A stretch of 64,000 bases of DNA, taken from assembly GCA_002104905.1 (NCBI GenBank), contig MCFE01000160.1:85450-149449 (forward strand), read 5' to 3'. The DNA comes from Basidiobolus meristosporus CBS 931.73. Its lineage: Eukaryota; Basidiobolomycota; Basidiobolomycetes; Basidiobolales; Basidiobolaceae. Under the pieces are notes generated by a model. It did no database searches and was not told the origin of the DNA. It saw nothing but the letters and a program-made list of their open reading frames with translations. Positions within the stretch are counted from its first letter, which is position 1; each line of letters opens with the position of its first letter. This document shows positions 12,476 through 24,161 of the stretch, one piece after another. Both the position numbers and the translations under genes were made by a program.

Positions 12476-12872
12476 ATATTGGTATGGTTGCATTATACAG
12501 AACTAACTGTAGGCTGCCATACTGCTGTTATAATGCCATCAGAGTCTTGCTGTGAGACTGTTGAAATACCGTCAAGTTTTTATCATAAAAGGCAATTGGA
12601 TGTCCTGGCCAGTTAGATCTATTTAAGTAGTTGTAGAGTGCAACAAGACCGCAACAATGCCATGCAATTATTGTCACAGGACCAATCAAATCTCATCAAG
12701 TTTTATAACTGTTTTTGGCAGTAAAATTAGCAAGACACCATTGTGTTTCTGCCATAAGATCAATAAGAGGTCACTAATTCCAAGCTGCAGGTGTTATGAT
12801 GGTCTCTAAACAGGATTGTGACAGCTGATTGGGACTGGTCCCACCCATGGGACCAAATTATTTTTTATAGGG
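12476..12872 (+). repeat. Right terminal region of CACTA-like family, tandem unit b
   Basis: This is a second, diverged copy of the 390-bp unit in direct tandem with unit a. It ends in TTTTTTATAGGG and lacks any transposase sequence of its own, so it is either a solo terminal fragment or an internally deleted derivative. It abuts an LTR-like fragment on its right. Confidence 0.55.
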
Positions 12873-13175
12873 TAAGTGATTGGGAGAACAAATAGATTAT
12901 ATGGTTTTCACTTGATGATTAATTGAATGTAAAGGTATATGATCTTGGCATAACAAACACTCAGAATAGGCTAAGGAAGGTCCAAGCGCATGTGTGCAAA
13001 GTTTGGGGCTGTTTGGACAACTTTGAGAATTTTCATGTTCTGGGTATCTGGTATTTTGGTGAAAAAATTCTAAGTGAGTCCCAACAAGGAATTTGGTCAA
13101 TATTCCCTAGGATCTGAAGGTAATAATCTATGTGACTAGGTTAGGTGAGTATTTAGGTGGAATTACAAGTTTGTA
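12873..13175. repeat. Fragment of LTR-like repeat (right part)
   Basis: It matches 61,314-61,634 along its length, including the stretch 'gcaaagtttggggctgtttg'. It ends at a TACATCA where the subtelomeric copy ends TACAACA. It joins directly to the transposase homology of copy 3 at about 13,180, so an LTR-type insertion appears to have replaced or truncated the 5' part of that copy. Confidence 0.5.
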
Positions 13176-13179
13176 CATC

Positions 13180-15240
13180 ACATATGACCCAGAGACTGTC
13201 CGGATACCAGCATGTGTTTACAGTTTCATGGCATCTACATCAGAAAATGACACCATTTCAAGTGGTCCAACTTGTCAGGAATCCACCACTATTGGGGGAA
13301 AGCATTGTTCACACTCTGGATGTATTCTGGTAATAACCCATCCAAAGAAGCTCATGCAGACCAACAAATATGTAAAGATATAGAGTACTGCACTTTGTAT
13401 CAATCAAGTGCAAACATATCCTATATATTCAATGGCAAACACTAAAAACATCTAAGAAGCAAGGGCTACCTTGAAGGTTTGAATTACCATGCCATTGCCT
13501 TAGCACTTGATGGATTCTCATCAATCAAGTACACTACCAGCAAATCCTGCTGGCCACTGATTCTCATAAACCTGAATCTTCTGCCTATCTTACTGTATCA
13601 GAGCAGAAATCTGATGGTAGTCTCACTGGTATCTGGGCCTATATAAACATTCAACCTGGATAGCTACCTGTATCCATTGCTGGATGAATCTTGTGTACTT
13701 TCCAGCAAGATAACAGTGAATTGCCATCATGTCAAAGTGCATATTATCATCTGCATTGGAGATACCCCAGCCATCTACACAATAGCCAGCTTTTCTGGGC
13801 AATATGGGCAGTATTGTTGTCAAATGTATGAGATCTAGGGGGCTTACTCCATAACTCTTGCACATTATTTTTACCTTAACATCAACACTAAGAATATCAT
13901 TTTCCCACAAAGAGAATGTAGAGAAGTCTGCATACAATTGCAGCAAAGTTGGCAAGCTATAAGCCATTTGCTGAAATGTGGAATAAATTGGAAACCAGAG
14001 ATACTTAAGATGATGAGGATCTGTTGGCACAAAAGCTTTCCACTGGGAGCAATGCATTTGCTTTTCAACAATATCCCTATACTGATGACCAAGTTGTACA
14101 TGGGGCATTTCAAGCTAAATGAGCCCTTTGAGATACCAGAGAAATTTGAAAGAATTGGCAAGATATTACAGAGTATCTGTTACTGTAAGTACTTCTCATG
14201 GGCTCCAATCAACATTCATATGCATATACAACAATACCAGTGCAAGGACTGGATGAGCTGGATATGTATTTATTCAAGTGGTCTTCTGAAGCTCTTTCTA
14301 CCAAGAGTACATTGGAAGCATTGGGAGTCATATATGGGCATTGTAGGAGTATATCTCCAGAAGCAGATCACCAATGCCAACTTGATGCATCTTCAGCTTT
14401 TGTGCAAGGAGTTTGTTATGGGATATGAGTGGCTATACTGCAAGCATAAAGCTGAACACATAGATCTCTGCAGCTACTGTATCTATTCTCTACTCCATCT
14501 TGCTTGGCATATGGAGAATATTGGGCCTTGCTTCACCTTTTGGGAGTTTCCTATGGAGCGGATGTGTGGGGAGATAGGAAGACTAGTCAAGTTGCAGTTA
14601 CTAAAATATCCCAATCTCATCAAGAATATTACGTTCAAGTCTGTCATGTATGTGATGAGTTGGCACATGGAGGACAGCCAGGAAGAGTTGGAAAATACTG
14701 AGGACAGATGTGCACATGGAGACACCTATGCCTAAGGCATTAAGAAGCTAAGCAACCCCAATGTGTGGGTATTCCGTTAAGTAATGCAAAGTTGGGTTGG
14801 GTGCAACAAGCAACTAAGTTTTATTAGGAAAAAGCTACCAAAGTTTGACAGGTTTCTCTTGGTCACAAGCCAATTTCTACACCACTTAATATGGAATCAA
14901 CAAAAGCAAGAGCCAGAGCACACCTATAAGTGGGACTAGAATCCAGCAGGGAGAAGGAATATATTGGTCAAGTAACAAAAAGTGTTTTGCAGATATTCCA
15001 GAGGTGTTCATGCAAAAGTTGCAGTAACCAAGCATATGCTTGCAAGATGTATATGTTACCAGCAATACATGTTGTATGGAAACTTTGCAAGTATTCCACT
15101 GAAAAGTTGTAAAGTTGGAGCAATAGAAGTGTATCAATTGCAGTTGCTGTGCACATGTGCGCAAGTTAATAAGCAGGAGGCTATAGTTTTTTTTGTTCAA
15201 ACTATATGTGGAATAGCTATGATAGTAGTGGGTGAGCAAA
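13180..15240 (+). pseudogene. Tnp2-like (CACTA-type) transposase, copy 3, 5'-truncated
   Basis: The copy begins in the 'DPETVRIPAC' segment, so the N-terminal third is missing. It continues through diverged core blocks and has its longest open stretch at 13,938-14,735, which carries the LGAMHLLFNNIP block, the 'FLPRVHWKHWESY' segment and the 'FWEFPMERMCGEIGR' segment. It then decays into the C-terminal extension to about 15,240. Stops and frame changes occur throughout the 5' half. It is followed by the 390-bp right terminal unit. Confidence 0.7.
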
Positions 15241-15319
15241 TAAATTGGAGTAATTCTATAATGGAATGTATGAATGGTGCAAGGCAAGGTAGCAAAAGGA
15301 ATTTTCATTTGGTAAATTG

Positions 15320-15711
15320 GTACAGTAGCATTGTACAGCACTAGCTGTAGGCTGCTTTACTGCTGTTATAATGCCAATAGATGCCCACATCAAGTCCATT
15401 GAAACACCATCAAGTTTTTTGCAATATATGGCATCTGCATGTACTGGCCAGTTTGGTCTGCTCAGCTAAGTGTAGGCTGCATAAACACCATTAAAATGCC
15501 AGCAAAATTCCATTGAAGAACTGCCCAAACACTGCCAAGTTTACTTACCTGTATAGCAGTAGAATCAGCAAGACACCATTAACATCCCATTGTAACATCA
15601 TGAAAAGAGTCAGTAATTCCAAGCTGCTGGCATTATGATGGCATCATTTTGAGATCTGAATGGCAGATCTGGATTGGATCCACCCAAGGGACCAAATTAT
15701 TTTTCATAGGG
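15320..15711 (+). repeat. Right terminal region of CACTA-like family, unit c
   Basis: Third copy of the 390-bp unit, ending TTATTTTTCATAGGG at 15,711, directly downstream of transposase copy 3. It confirms that this unit is the element's right end rather than an independent repeat. Confidence 0.6.
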
Positions 15712-15985
15712 CTCAGTGTTGGTAAGGTGATTTGGAGAACAGGCAGACCATGTAGCATGTATGTGATTGTAAATTGAATGGGTTGAGCAAGAGTAACATA
15801 TACCAAATGCTTAGGAGGGTCCCAAGAGCATGTTCAGGGTTTGTGAGTCTTTGGGCAGCTTGGAGAATTCTCAGGTTCTGGCTACTCAACATTCTGTTTA
15901 AAATGTCTGAAGTCTCAACACAGAATCTGGGCAAGAAATACCAAAACTCATGGGCCAAGATCCAGGGACTAAGTTAACCAAATAA
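15712..15985. repeat. Degenerate LTR-like fragment
   Basis: This is a diverged relative of 12,873-13,175 and 61,314-61,634, with the shared order 'gatttggagaaca', 'gagcatgtt..gggtttgtgagtc' and 'gagaattctcaggttctgg'. It is placed, like the fragment at 12,873, immediately after a right-terminal CACTA unit. Boundaries are uncertain. Confidence 0.35.
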
Positions 15986-17943
15986 ATAGTTGTATCCACA
16001 AAATCTACAACACATTATTCCCAATAGTGTCTCTAAAAAGCTAGCCCCAAGATATTACACTAGTATTCAGCTGGTTTCTAGATTCAATTTTCCAGCACTA
16101 CAAACAAACCTTACAGTAGCAGTAGAGGAGCTAATGAGTGTTTACCATCTGCAAGTAGAAGTTTTGATGAGCACCTCTGGACTAGATGCCAGCAAGCTCA
16201 GCATATTCACACTTGCATCAGCTAGAGAGGTCATGAGAACCCCCCCCCCACCCTAAACCAATGGCTCAAAGGCAAGGGTGTCTACTCCGTTTCCCATGCA
16301 GTCATGAACCATATCCAGAAGGGTTCAGATTACTTTGCACACATTTTTCACTGGTTATGGTTGGGTTTACCCTTTCCCGAGCACCTTTCTCCATTAGCAA
16401 GAGTTAGTTATGACCGGCAGAATGCTTCTCTTTCGAGTCAGTAGCTTTCGACTTGTCAGATGCAACTCTACTTTTAGGGTTCACAATGTATGCCAGGCCG
16501 CCATCACGATTCAGAAAAATCAGCCCGGAGCAACCAGGTGATCAGTCAGGTCCAAATATATAACTAATGCGTGGTGGGGAGTTTGTATTCAGTCGGCGGG
16601 TTTCGAGTATATATGACTGTTGTTATTCATTAGTGGTACGGGAGCCAAAAAGCCCAACCGTATGGCATGACGCTACATCGAGATGCAGTGCAGCAGCTGT
16701 AAATATATCGCCAACCACCAGGTTAGCGCCGTGAAAATGAAAGTTCAAGTATTTACGCAATTCTTATGTCGTTACCAGGAATGCTCAATATAAGAAGCCA
16801 GAAGCCCATGAAGAAGCCATTTGATATCATTGGCAAGCTTCATTCTCAGGAATATCCTTGGGATAAAGGTGCAGATAAAAGAGAAGTTAGGGAAATCGGG
16901 CATGGCAAGCACCTTTGCATCAACAGAGGAGTAGTGGCCAAATCACACTTTCCTCGTTGGCATTCTGTAATGACTTATGGGCTGGTCAGATCCAGGAGCA
17001 TGGCTGTGCATACAATGGCATTAGTGTAGTTAGGGTAGTAAACTAAGCTGTAACACTTCTTCATCAATACCCATGTTCCGATGATCCCCAGGCTACTCCA
17101 GCTCTCTAGATGATAGTTGACTAATACTGCTCCAGGATGACACCATACTCGGCAGACAATATGCAGCTCGTATCTATGGGTGCCGACTAGCCAACAAATT
17201 CGCTAGTGCGGGGACCGCTTCAGGTTTCGCGGATGGACTTGTTGGTGATCTACAGACTCGCCATTGCAGACCTCAATTCCAACGATGCAATGGAGAAGAT
17301 TCGGGTGATCCGACTGACTGCTCTGCACCTAGTGCGTTCCGCACTTGCCGAAGCTACCCTGGGAAAAGCCAGTGGCCAACATGACAGTCCTCCTCTGTGC
17401 TATAGCAGGCCACCACTCCTTCGTGAAGGCCGACCGTAACTGAGCTTAGATTACAAGTAGGCAGTACTCCACGGCGTTCAGTGCATGTATCGAGGATGCA
17501 TATGCAGTGCCTAGTCCGATACAGTGAGCGAGTCTACAAAACCCAGCTTGGATGTGGTTTTGTTATTGCATATGCGCTGATCCCTCGAATGCTTGCGCAG
17601 CACCTTAGGCCATAGCAGCAGCAAGCAGGTCACAATGCAGTCATCCTGCAAATAGACAGCACCTAGATCATCCAATGATTTGTGCGGCTCTCCCTCCGCT
17701 CGCTGTGCATCTAGCAAGTCCAGATCAATGAGTTAATTTCCTAGACTGGCTGGAACGCCCATTGGCCCAGGGGCCGTGGCTGTGCCTGGAGCCGAAGGAT
17801 ATATACGAGCACCACTCCGGAAAATTAAGTTTCAAAGTGGGAACACTGGCTGCATATGAAACGCATGCTTACAACTCGGGATTTCCTTTATAACCTACAG
17901 CGAGGCCATCTTGCCAAAAGGATGTGTAGTTCATATTGTCAGC
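15986..17943. other. Transition zone without a supported gene
   Basis: Composition changes here from repeat-like to gene-like sequence. Short open frames (16,766-17,029 and 17,206-17,439 on plus) have no recognisable domain or splice partners. A C10-type homopolymer lies near 16,243-16,252. The last part is the promoter and 5' leader of the metalloprotease gene. Confidence 0.4.
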
Positions 17944-19316
17944 ATGCTCCCTTTTCATATCGCCTACCACGGCTTATGGCTAATCCTCGGGCTTTTATCG
18001 ATAGTGGTAGAGTTGCATGCTGAAGGCCAGTTCTGCCTTGACCAGCTCAACCCGCTTTATGATGGAGTGAAACTCGTCAAGGAGTGCGGCATGGTGAACG
18101 CCAACTCGGTCCAGAACGCCAAGAGACTTTTTTCCACCTCGAACTCCGCCAGCGCGCCGATGGTTCTGTCGTTTTATTGCACCTCTCACACCGAAAAATG
18201 CGAGAAGGTGAAGGACTCGTTCAACAAGGCTTTCGAGCTGATCACCAACGTCATTACCCTTCGACACCCGCTGACCGTCAACGCCTCGTTCATCTCATTC
18301 TGCAAGGAGCTCACGATAGGCTGCAATGAATTTGGTGTGGTAGGTAAGATCGGCCTTGTGAACCTGTGCCTATGGCTAAATGCTAACCGGTCGCCAGGCG
18401 CCGCGAACCCCGCCCGGATGCTCCCGCATCAGGGTCTAGACGGCAAGGTCAGGATGTATCCACAGGCGCTGCTGAAGCAGAAGGGCCTCAGGATTCACCC
18501 GGAATACAACAAGGATGACATCATAGCGCTCTTCAATTCCGACATCAACTTCTGGTTTGAGGTTAGTGTTTGCGCTGCGCGTTCCCTTGTTTCTAGACGT
18601 CCATCGCGCTAACGATCCCACTGATGAGATAGGATGACGAGAAGCCGATCAATTCCACCCAAAACGACTTCCTGTTCGCGGTGATCCACGAGATGATGCA
18701 CGGCTTCGGCGTGAACACAGACTGGATGGACCATTTCAACAGCCCAGCCTCCATACTCACACCTATGCCTCTCTTCAACCAGACCGAGGACGGCTTGATC
18801 TTCAGTGGCTTTTTCGAGAGCGCCTTTGACCAGTACTTGATTGAGTTTCCTTCGCTAGAGCCCCTCTCCTCGCACACCCAGGCGCTCAACCAGGCCACCA
18901 AACCAGGGACCTTCTATCTCAACGAAGAGGACTTTCTCGCGGCGCTGACGAACTCGACGGTGTACAAGCTGGTGGAGCGGATGAAGCGGCTTGCGGTAAC
19001 CAGAGACTCCATAGTCTTTCTCGCCAAGCATAAGCAGAAACAGAAGGACGAGCATATCTTTCTGGAAACCTCTCTCAAACCCTTCATCCCGGGCTCCCTC
19101 ATCACGCATTTTGACTACCAGACGTACACGAACACCTCGGATTTCCTGATGCGATTCACCCAGATGTACGGAGAGTCGCTTCTTCACGACATCCGGCTGG
19201 GGGGAGACTATCTGACAGGGCCAATCGGGCCCAAATTAACCAGCCTCCTGGAGACCCTGGGCTATGAGATCAATCTAAACCCACGGCCATACACCGACTT
19301 TCTGAGAATATACTGA
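17944..19316 (+). CDS. Secreted zincin-like metalloprotease (HExxHxxG)
   Basis: Start chosen at ATG 17944, which opens a hydrophobic signal-peptide-like stretch (LWLILGLLSIVVELHA). Two introns are read: 18,344-18,397 (GTAAGA, branch CTAAC, CAG, 54 nt) and 18,562-18,632 (GTTAGT to TAG). After splicing the protein is about 415 residues. The zinc-binding motif is HEMMHGFG, spanning codons near 18,687-18,710, with a Trp/Asp-rich stretch after it. A block reading AANPARMLPHQ upstream, then FNSDINFWFE, matches my memory of an uncharacterised secreted fungal family, which is weaker evidence than the motif. The catalytic motif and signal peptide are directly visible. Substrate is unknown; extracellular protein degradation is an inference. 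The coding sequence is markedly G+C-richer than the transposon block to its left. Confidence 0.7.
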
Positions 19317-19764
19317 CGCCTCCAGCATCCGGACTGCAGTCGCTCGTGAGGACCGCGCTATAGATACCGACCACGCGAACGGAATACACATCCGCTATCC
19401 TATTCTTACTCTTGATTTTATCTATCATACGTCGAGGCTACCATGGCTATTTTGTTTCTATTTTGTATCTATTCCACCATAATCTCTGTACTTTTCATTC
19501 CCCATGGCGTCTCAACCACTGTAATTAAGCCAATAAAGCATCAAAACTCGGAGGGACTGGCGTGTAAATAAACCCATGCTGACCATCCCATCTCGTTGTG
19601 CTCGACTCCTCGTTTCACCGCCGCCCCGATGCTGCTTCAGCTACTCTTGGCAGCTTGGGCTGGTTGGGTGGGATCGTGGGATGCCCGCAGTCTACCGGCT
19701 CATGTTGCCCTGCTCATACATCCATCGTGGAGATGATTTAATTTAGGACAGTATCCATTGGTCC
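19317..19764. other. Intergenic, 3' region of metalloprotease gene
   Basis: It holds plausible poly(A) signals (AATAAAG near 19,532 and AAATAAAC near 19,566) and then the short leader of TTI1. Nothing else is seen. Confidence 0.5.
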
Positions 19765-22700
19765 ATGCAATCACCAAAAAATAGCTGCCATCTACCAGAG
19801 ACTATTAGTAAGTTTGATGTCCGTGGGTTAACTTGCCACCTCAACACAAGCATGCCTGAATCGGAGGATCTACAGGAACAAAGGCAAGCTATCTTCAGGA
19901 AGCTGAAGCCCTCGTGCGTGTCCCTTCTCGAATGGTCTCCTGATCCTTCTCCCAATGGCCAGAACGAGCTAACAAGTAGGCTTGATGCACTGTTGGAGTG
20001 CCTCCGGACCATTGAAAATCCTCAAACAGCGCTGCATGAGTCTTTGCTTCAGTACATCTGCTTTCCAATACTCCAAACCTTCACCAAGGGCTGTTTGACA
20101 TCCGATGCGGCAATGTCCGAAATCCTATTGTGCCTTGAGTATCTGATAGAAAATTGCTTTGAAAAAATGGATATGGAGTTGAAGATTCGGCTCTTTCTAA
20201 TCACGGTGGAATTCTTGGGTGAGAAAAGCGAGCTTCAGAGTAAAACCCTTGGTGTCCCTGGGCTGATCTCCGAAGAGGTAAAGCTGCAAGCCGCCCGTAC
20301 GCAGGCACCGTTCTTTTTCAACCAGAGAGGCCGCGAACAGCTACCCAGTACGCCCAGATGCTCAGGGTTTTTCCTGTACACCGAATCAGGTGTGCCTCAA
20401 CCACGTATTCAGCTTGTGGTAGCGCGTGTAATCCATACCTTCATCCACTGCATTAAAGCTGAGAAGCTGCTAGATCTTCGTCTAGTAGTCCTAAGAAACC
20501 TCAACCAATTTATATCGGGTTTTTACAATATGGACATCTTGGCACAGTTCTTTCCTGGTATATTTACTGGACTATCTTCTATCATACTCGACAATATCGA
20601 TTGTGGCAATAGCCGGCTGTTAGTAGGCTTGCTGAATGCTCTAGAGAATGCGATTGTTGGCGCCCTGAATGATGAGATCAACTCGAGCCACATATCTGAG
20701 GTGACCTCTCTGGAGCAACTTGGCAATTCGCCGACTCTAATGGCAGAAACGACAGACAGGAATATCACCACTTCCACTGAAAATCCAAGCGGAGAAACTT
20801 CGCAGAAAGATACGAATTGGATCAACGCAGCCCAGGCTCAAACCAAAACCCTGTTGATCAAGGTTCTCCGTACCCGCTCCCATCTCGACTGGAAAGTGAG
20901 GAATGCTTGTTTGAAACTCTGCTTCAATACACTCTCTCAGTGCCATCGGATACTGAGTTCGTGCTTCTCGATTTTAATCGAGACCTTGGTGCTTGGACTG
21001 AATGACTCATACTCGGAGATTGTCTCTACGGCTACAGAGTACATAGAGATGTTACTTCACCACCCGGACTTGGCCAGTCTGGTGTTGCTGCATTCGAAGC
21101 AAAACTTTTACAACCTCATCGATTCACTGCCATCCACCCTAACTAGACACGATGAGCTGGTGAAGTACAGCGCCCTCTCCCTTTGCGCGGCATATCTACA
21201 AATCATCAGCCGTGATATAGATGAGTTCCTCTCCACCAACTTCAACAAATTTGTTTCATCGCTGCTGCCTTCGTTGGAGCTTGATTATTCGGACATTCAA
21301 CTGCTCGAGACACGCGCGCCGAGCGCCTATGACGCCCCAAGTCGTACTACAGCGATCCCGTCGGAGGCATCCAGGTGGACATGGATGCCAACTTTCCTGA
21401 ACATACACGAAGATAGAACGGCCAAGCAATTGTCGATGATGTTTAGGTCGTTTGGTTACTATGGGAATGTCGTATCGCTAATGGACAAACTCCTGTCCAA
21501 CCTTCGCTCAACCAGAGACACCAAGTATGAAGTGGTCTACATTTTCATTATCAACGAATTACTGCACGGCGCACAGGATCGTCTAAGCAGTGGCGAAGAG
21601 TCTTCTGGCCAGCACCGAAATGTCTTCTATAGCGTAGCTTCCACTGATGATGATCTGAGGACCCATGCCAGGATTACGAAATCCGTATCTCGAGCCATCT
21701 TACGGGAATATATGAGCCGATGGAACAACGAATCCATAGAGGAGGATTCGCCGGATACATCTACCGGTGACACTCCCTACGAATATAACGGCTCTCTACT
21801 CAACCCGAGGGCTTCCCGCCAACTCACTGGCTCGCAATCCCCCAGCCACTACACCAAAATCCATGAGATTTTGACTATCAAGTCCGTACTATACGGAACA
21901 GCTCGTGTTGCAAGCATCCTTGACCGAGAGTTTCGCCGGGAGCTCCTGGACGTCTTATACCCATTGATGGAGATGATGGGCCATGACAGCACAGTGCTAT
22001 ATGATTCAGCAACATACTGCGCTGAGACCATACGGGTCTGCTGCCAGTATAGCTCAGTGCAGAACATGATCGCTGAGAATGCGGACTATCTCGTCAATGC
22101 CATGTCACACAAGTTTGCGTTTTCTTCGGCGCATTCCCAAGTCCCCCACGTCTTGCGGGCATTCTTGTGTATTTTAGGCGCACAGGCACTCCCACTGATT
22201 GAAGATATGATTGACGACATTCTGGATACTCTGGACAACAATCGAGAGCACTATGATATTTGCAGCCAGCTGCTTGCGGCGTTGGACGATTTCCTAGGCT
22301 TGACGTTGGAGGTCATCCGCTCATCTGAAGGTCAGGAGGGCTCCACCCGTAAGGTGGCCGAGACAAGACCGTCGCAGTTCGACAACTTCCTGGCGTGGTA
22401 CAGAGCCGACGCGGAGGATTCCGATCTACTCCTTGAAACACTCTACACCTCTGGCACGCCAGACAGCAAACCAAATCAAGCGGACCCCAGCACCAGCGAC
22501 ACTGATCAGAGTCGAGTGTCGATGATGATTACGCAGAAATCCATCCTTTACCTTACGGCGAAAACGGCCAAGATGAGGTCGCTGGCCACCAACATCCTTG
22601 CCAAAGGATTGAAGATCGTTGGCCCGTCAGATACATACACGTTAATCAACGACGCGTGGCCAAGTCTATACCACCTCCTGGAGAGTAAAGAGAGCATGCT

Positions 22701-23226
22701 AGTCTTCAAGACCGTAAGACTTATCCAAGAAATAGCCGAGGACCATGCAGAGTTCGCCAGCAAGCGGTTTGTTTCTCAGATCTGGCCTTATTTCTCAAGG
22801 TTGTTCACCGCCAATCGCTCGCAGCTCAGGAAGCGCCATTCATTGGAGCCCAGCTTTCACGTCGATCACCGTGAATCGCAAAAGCTCCTCGTCGCCGTCC
22901 TAGAGGCAACTAGCACCATGCTCTTACACTTGAGTATTCCTATTCGGAAGGTCCGGTCGATATGTGAGGCTGTAGCACCTGTGGCCATGAATGACTCAGA
23001 CCCACAGGTCCAGCAGGCGATCTCGCAGGTGTTTAGTTCGGTGGCCCGTAGATTCCCTGACGTGTTTTGGGTGTTTATCAACAGTGGGGATGGCAAGGCC
23101 GGCATGGCTCAGCCACCAGCGGAATTAAAGCCGATAGTCTTGCCCAACATATACGATGAATCCACACGGCGAGCCTGCCATTCGCTACGCTACCTGTTAG
23201 AGGAGAGAAACCCTGAGCATGGCTAG
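19765..23226 (+). CDS. TTI1: TTI1, Tel2-interacting HEAT-repeat protein
   Basis: A long uninterrupted frame of up to 1,153 residues, close to the roughly 1,000-1,100 residues usual for Tti1. Tti1 forms the TTT complex with Tel2 and Tti2, which acts with Hsp90 to stabilise PI3K-like kinases (ATM, ATR, mTOR). The protein is almost entirely helical HEAT-like sequence. Two segments typical of the family are visible: the one around residues 535-560 (WTWMPTFLNIHED..AKQLSMMF) and the C-terminal one with REYMSRW, the long DDILDTLDNN region and LLHLSIPIRK near the end. The first ATG is 19765. A GTAAGT at 19,809 followed by TTAAC and AAG before the ATG at 19,852 suggests an alternative start at residue 30 with a leader intron. 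The 3' end lies 378 bp before the next gene on the same strand. Confidence 0.8.
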   Translation: MQSPKNSCHLPETISKFDVRGLTCHLNTSMPESEDLQEQRQAIFRKLKPSCVSLLEWSPDPSPNGQNELTSRLDALLECLRTIENPQTALHESLLQYICFPILQTFTKGCLTSDAAMSEILLCLEYLIENCFEKMDMELKIRLFLITVEFLGEKSELQSKTLGVPGLISEEVKLQAARTQAPFFFNQRGREQLPSTPRCSGFFLYTESGVPQPRIQLVVARVIHTFIHCIKAEKLLDLRLVVLRNLNQFISGFYNMDILAQFFPGIFTGLSSIILDNIDCGNSRLLVGLLNALENAIVGALNDEINSSHISEVTSLEQLGNSPTLMAETTDRNITTSTENPSGETSQKDTNWINAAQAQTKTLLIKVLRTRSHLDWKVRNACLKLCFNTLSQCHRILSSCFSILIETLVLGLNDSYSEIVSTATEYIEMLLHHPDLASLVLLHSKQNFYNLIDSLPSTLTRHDELVKYSALSLCAAYLQIISRDIDEFLSTNFNKFVSSLLPSLELDYSDIQLLETRAPSAYDAPSRTTAIPSEASRWTWMPTFLNIHEDRTAKQLSMMFRSFGYYGNVVSLMDKLLSNLRSTRDTKYEVVYIFIINELLHGAQDRLSSGEESSGQHRNVFYSVASTDDDLRTHARITKSVSRAILREYMSRWNNESIEEDSPDTSTGDTPYEYNGSLLNPRASRQLTGSQSPSHYTKIHEILTIKSVLYGTARVASILDREFRRELLDVLYPLMEMMGHDSTVLYDSATYCAETIRVCCQYSSVQNMIAENADYLVNAMSHKFAFSSAHSQVPHVLRAFLCILGAQALPLIEDMIDDILDTLDNNREHYDICSQLLAALDDFLGLTLEVIRSSEGQEGSTRKVAETRPSQFDNFLAWYRADAEDSDLLLETLYTSGTPDSKPNQADPSTSDTDQSRVSMMITQKSILYLTAKTAKMRSLATNILAKGLKIVGPSDTYTLINDAWPSLYHLLESKESMLVFKTVRLIQEIAEDHAEFASKRFVSQIWPYFSRLFTANRSQLRKRHSLEPSFHVDHRESQKLLVAVLEATSTMLLHLSIPIRKVRSICEAVAPVAMNDSDPQVQQAISQVFSSVARRFPDVFWVFINSGDGKAGMAQPPAELKPIVLPNIYDESTRRACHSLRYLLEERNPEHG

Positions 23227-23604
23227 CCTCCGTCGTCCACACCAGCCTAACCCTTCACCACTCGATCAGGAACCTCCCGTATGTACCAGACACACTGTTC
23301 CACCATCCCCAGTCTGTTTAGAAGCGAATCATATTTGTCTTTCAGTTCACAACACGAAACCCAATTGGTCATATTGTTCTCCCTCTTGATCGGTCTCCCT
23401 TCATCGCCATTGACAATGATATAATCAAACTTTGTTGGAATACACAATGATGCTACGTGAGATTGATTTTCAACCAAAGATTTTACGGGATCAATGTTAT
23501 GATTTATTCAATTTTAAATCGCCCAATTTACTGAGCCCGAATGGCACGAGTCCTTCTCCCAGACAGCCCTAGCTTACGTTCATCACCACCACCTTAGGTC
23601 TGAC
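23227..23604. other. Intergenic, TTI1 to SH3BGR-like gene
   Basis: Contains the TTI1 3' end and the promoter of the next gene. No other feature is seen. Confidence 0.5.
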
Positions 23605-24161
23605 ATGTATTATCCTTGCGAAGCGGAACTACCGGAAGATCCACGCCTCTCGGTGCAGATATTCGGCTCTTCAGTATCCGGGAATCTACAAGTTCGTTTA
23701 AACCCTCCATTTTACCTTAGTCGAATCGGTTTGTTTTGCCTGGACTCGAGAAAGAACCACATACTCACCACCATTCCTCAACGAATTCACCTTTGACCCA
23801 ACCCAATAGATAAAAACCCAACAAAAGCGGCTCGAATCCATCCTGAACGCCCGCCGGATCCCGTTTGTTTTCATTGACGTGGCCGCAAGCACTGCAGCCA
23901 AGAACTACATGCGCAACATCAACCCCACCCCTACGGTGGTCCTTCCGCAGATCTTCGTGGACGGCTCGTTTCGTGGAGTAAGTGCCATATAGAGAAACCA
24001 ACGGCAACCGAACCATCCCTCCGGTGCCTCCCTTTTCACTAACCACCACTCACCTGCTGCTTCCATTTCCCTCTCTTCGGTAGTTCTTTCGTCAATTCGA
24101 GGAGGCAAATGACCGGGACGAACTCACGGAGTTTCTGGGCTTCGACACCAACCAAAAATAA
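23605..24161 (+). CDS. SH3BGR-type thioredoxin-fold (glutaredoxin-related) protein
   Basis: Three exons: 23,605-23,691, 23,810-23,977 and 24,084-24,161. Intron junctions are GTTCGT/TAG and GTAAGT/TAG, both in phase 0. The product is 110 residues, the normal size for SH3BGR-like proteins (about 90-115). After splicing, the order is a beta strand with SVQIFGSSVSGN, a helix with Lys/Gln (KTQQKRLESILNARRIPF), FIDVA, the LPQIF(V)DG segment that matches the conserved PPQIF of the family, and a C-terminal FFRQFEEAN..ELTEFLGF. Like other members it lacks the CxxC redox pair, so a redox enzyme activity is not expected. The family's role is poorly defined (scaffold or regulatory in animals). Confidence 0.8.

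Noticed and set aside
16848-16862. AATATCCTTGGG as a third U12 donor
   Set aside because: No gene context, no branch or acceptor, and the donor match is imperfect after CCTT.
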